Below are positions 61,790 through 64,000 of a DNA stretch of 64,000 nt, one piece after another. Every line of letters starts with the position of its first letter. The first letter of the stretch is position 1. Under the pieces are notes generated by a model, which made no database searches, had not been told where the DNA came from, and saw only the letters and a list, made by a program, of their open reading frames with translations. The translations under genes and the position numbers were made by a program. The stretch comes from Cannabis sativa (lineage: Eukaryota; Streptophyta; Magnoliopsida; Rosales; Cannabaceae). Location of the stretch: the NCBI RefSeq assembly GCF_029168945.1, contig NC_083605.1, positions 22,829,280 through 22,893,279 of the forward strand, read 5' to 3'.

Positions 61790-62340
61790 CTAGAACAAAG
61801 ATACTGGACTAAGAGCGAGTTCACCAAAAACATAATCATATAGAAAGCAAAACACCGGCTAGACAGAACAAAAAGATATGTATATATACATATATCAAAG
61901 CTCAAGGTGGCCAAAAATAACTAGACATAAAAACGGACCCCATAATAATGTTCACCAACCGGACATACGTGTTCTAAATAGACCACCAGTTATGGTCCTC
62001 TAATTAACTAAAGGAAGACAATATTCTAGCTAGCCAGACAGTCATTATTCAAATCACACTTACTGCTACGCAAAGACAAACAGTAAAAATGTAGATTTTT
62101 ACTACCTGCAAAGATCAAACACTAACACAAACATACAACAATTAAAATATATTTACTCATCTACATCACAAAAATAAATATGAACATGTACAAGAACATG
62201 AAAAACATAATAAGAACATTCAAGGGAGAAGGTTTAGAAAACTTACCTCTTGAAAGCCTCCTTCTAAAACTCCAAGTCTCACTTCACCAAGAGCTCCAAC
62301 AAATGTGAGCAAGAGTGAAAATGACTCTCTATATTTATAA
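61790..62340 (-). promoter_or_regulatory. Tat-1 antisense gene promoter, 5'UTR exon and 5'UTR intron
   Basis: Minus strand: a TATA box (TTATAAATAT) at 62340-62331, a short leader, and a consensus donor (AAGAG|GTAAGT) with GT at 62246. The acceptor AG ends at 61790. The 457-bp intron ends 14 bases before the ATG. In Tat-F the same intron is 460 bp and ends 8 bases before the ATG. Confidence 0.6.
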
Positions 62341-64000
62341 CCAAAGAGGAGCATTAGATGAGTGACAAGTGTCACCCATCTAAACGTCACTCCAATAAAG
62401 AGGAGATTCAATTGTATATACAACAAAATATTAGATAAATATTAATTGCATAGTATGTGTGTTGAATTAGCCAAACGAATGCCACACCATATAGCCCATG
62501 TAAAAAGGGTATTGAAGTCTCTCATCATGCAAACAACTAGCTATATATGTTGGCTGGGATAGACAGATAGCCACAATAGATCTAATGTGGTCAAGGCAGA
62601 CAAACATCAAACATCAATGCTCTTTCTCTTAGAATGCACATCAAAAGACACGCATTTACATACATACATGCATGTTGTCTTTATTTAGGCCATATATATA
62701 AGACATATATTTATTTATTTGTTTATTTATTTAACTATTAGTTGAGATTGATGATGGTGTAGGACAATTCCGAGAGTGGTGTGCAACTACTCTCCTGCGT
62801 GAACTATGTGTCAGGCTACTTGTGCAACTACACTCCTACTTGATTTACACAAATATCATTACCCAATATTTCATTGTGTTACTTGTAAGTATACAACAGA
62901 TAAAATGATGAAAAGTAACTATGTACAGTATAAGTTATCTCTACGTCAAACACAAAAAGAGATGATAACTACATAAAACTATTTCCTCTATTCGGACAAG
63001 TTACCTATATATCCAGGAAATCAAATATTAGCTGCATAATATAAAGGTATGTCTGTCTAACATCTTATCATGAGTCTATTTCTTTCAAATTTTTATAGAC
63101 ATATGATATGTACGTCTACTTCCTCTTATTATTTAATTATATGCCTATCCTTTTTATGTGATGTGACATACTGACCGAGACATATATATGTATATTCCCA
63201 TGACATAAATATACATGTCATGTTTTGCAAACACACCAGCTCATTCCCTATGCCAGCCCATTCCATCCTAATATATATATAACATATTGCATTTGGCTTT
63301 AATGCCAAGCACACATCAGTAAATAAAAAAAAAATCCGTTACACTACTTGTCATATACGCATATGTCTATCTCCTCACAACACTTAATGTATGTCTGTCT
63401 ACCTCCTTCTATTATTTATATACATGTCTATCTCCTCTCACTATCTACATACATGCCTATATATAATGTATGTCTACCTCCTTCTATTATTTATATACAT
63501 GTCTATCTCCTCCCATTATCTACATACATGCCTATATATTATGTCTGTCTACCTCCTCTCATTCATATATATACATATCCATCTCCCTACAGTATATATG
63601 CATATAAATGTCTATTTTTTTACACCTCATACACATGTACGTCTATCTACTCTCATCTCATATTTTGAGATAGACAGCCAAATATTTTTTATTTGACCCA
63701 ACAAGACGACTTGGTCTAGTTAAGAGTCTCTTTGAAGAACTAATTGATCACACAAAAATTATTGGCCAAGGTAGCCACATACACGCATGCGACAAGGACT
63801 ACCCAACCACCATGCTCGAATCGTTCAGCCTATTTTCTTGTCTCAAACAGCAAGACAAGCGTACAACGCTTACTTAGACACAACTCTTGGCCAACACTTA
63901 ATTTGGTATTAATAACTCTCCAGCTAAAATAAATTCTAGCTAGAGAGTGAGGGAAAAACTGTAGAGGTAAAAAATTGCTTAATATTTGTGATATTTTTTA
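62341..64000. other. Unassigned right-hand DNA, probably Tat-1 upstream of its antisense gene
   Basis: AT-rich, with no gene or identifiable LTR. By analogy with Tat-F the 3' LTR of Tat-1 should begin a few hundred bases beyond the promoter, but I could not fix a start. It contains a short direct repeat GTGCAACTAC (about 62780 and 62822) and a minisatellite at 63387-63615. Confidence 0.4.
63387..63615 (+). repeat. Three-copy ~75-79 bp minisatellite
   Basis: Units start at 63387, 63466 and 63541, each with GTCTACCTCC, TATATACAT and TACATACATGCCTATATA words; the third is more diverged. Open frames through it are repetitive and not coding. Confidence 0.75.

Larger units (their letters stand above)
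14271..64000 (+). mobile_element. Tat-1, outermost Ty3/gypsy Tat-type element, in three pieces
   Basis: Pieces: 14271-14891 (integrase C-terminus and downstream DNA), 49668-51770, and 61383 to the right edge (antisense gene and flanks). The first two were adjacent before Copia-C inserted, shown by the CAGCC duplication at 14887-14891 and 49668-49672. The last two were adjacent before Tekay-H inserted, shown by TCTAG/TCTAA and by an uninterrupted reading frame. Rejoined on paper, pol ends about 620 bp from the antisense stop codon, against 477 bp in Tat-F. Neither LTR of Tat-1 could be identified, so the right limit is open. Confidence 0.65.

Noticed and set aside
62750..62760. Possible start of the Tat-1 3' LTR (purine run then TGTAGG)
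   Set aside because: The position fits the Tat-F spacing, but there is no second LTR copy in the window and the purine tract is weak.
63387..63615. Regular repeats that might suggest a CRISPR-like array
   Set aside because: The units are tandem and contiguous without unique spacers, and the DNA is plant.
63348..63696. Overlapping ~100-codon frames with repeated YIHVYL-type peptides
   Set aside because: They follow the minisatellite unit and have no domain, start context or neighbours to support a gene.

Overview
The window looks like gene-poor plant DNA, from an angiosperm and probably a eudicot. It is AT-rich, and essentially everything recognisable is LTR retrotransposon of plant clades (Ty1/copia; Ty3/gypsy Tat, Athila and Tekay types) plus one end of a CACTA DNA transposon. 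I see no host gene, rRNA, tRNA gene or CRISPR. Element names used here (Copia-A, CACTA-1, Copia-B, Tat-1, Copia-C, Athila-D, Copia-E, Tat-F, Tekay-H) are my own labels.

The layout is a nest of insertions that can be unwound from LTR ends, target-site duplications (TSDs) and interrupted reading frames. The outermost layer, Tat-1 (+ strand), survives as three pieces: 14271-14891 (end of integrase), 49668-51770 and 61383 to the right edge (an antisense gene and flanks). Copia-B (4802-14270) sits in its integrase. The 5' LTR of Copia-B is cut by CACTA-1 (ending at 4801), which probably carries Copia-A (1-2513). Copia-C (14892-49667, TSD CAGCC) lies just downstream of Tat-1 pol. Athila-D (- strand, 15575-48120) lies in Copia-C. 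Copia-E (+, 22916-45600) lies in the Athila-D polyprotein. Tat-F (-, 26104-38414, perfect TSD GGTAT) lies in the Copia-E leader. Tekay-H (-, 51771-61382) is separately inserted in an exon of the Tat-1 antisense gene. The deepest stack is Tat-1 > Copia-C > Athila-D > Copia-E > Tat-F. Every coding region carries stops or frameshifts.

The most interesting content is an antisense gene carried by both Tat elements, between the end of pol and the 3' LTR and facing pol. In Tat-F (27318-31569) and in Tat-1 (50129-62340) I can trace the same structure independently. There is a TATA box, a 5'UTR intron of about 460 bp ending 8-14 bp before the ATG, a short phase-1 intron (78 and 90 bp), a short phase-0 intron (93 and 92 bp) and a coiled-coil last exon. 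Antisense additional ORFs of Tat elements are a known class; the matched intron map between two divergent families is what stands out.

Other notable points: a cluster of perfect four-base-loop hairpins in the 2.7 kb leader of the Copia-B/E family, with different stem sequences in the two copies; a GC-rich block of the Athila-D LTR promoter region repeated in front of its third ORF; microsatellites expanded in only one LTR of an element, twice; and a young Tat-F (LTRs about 99% identical) whose pol is nevertheless heavily frameshifted.
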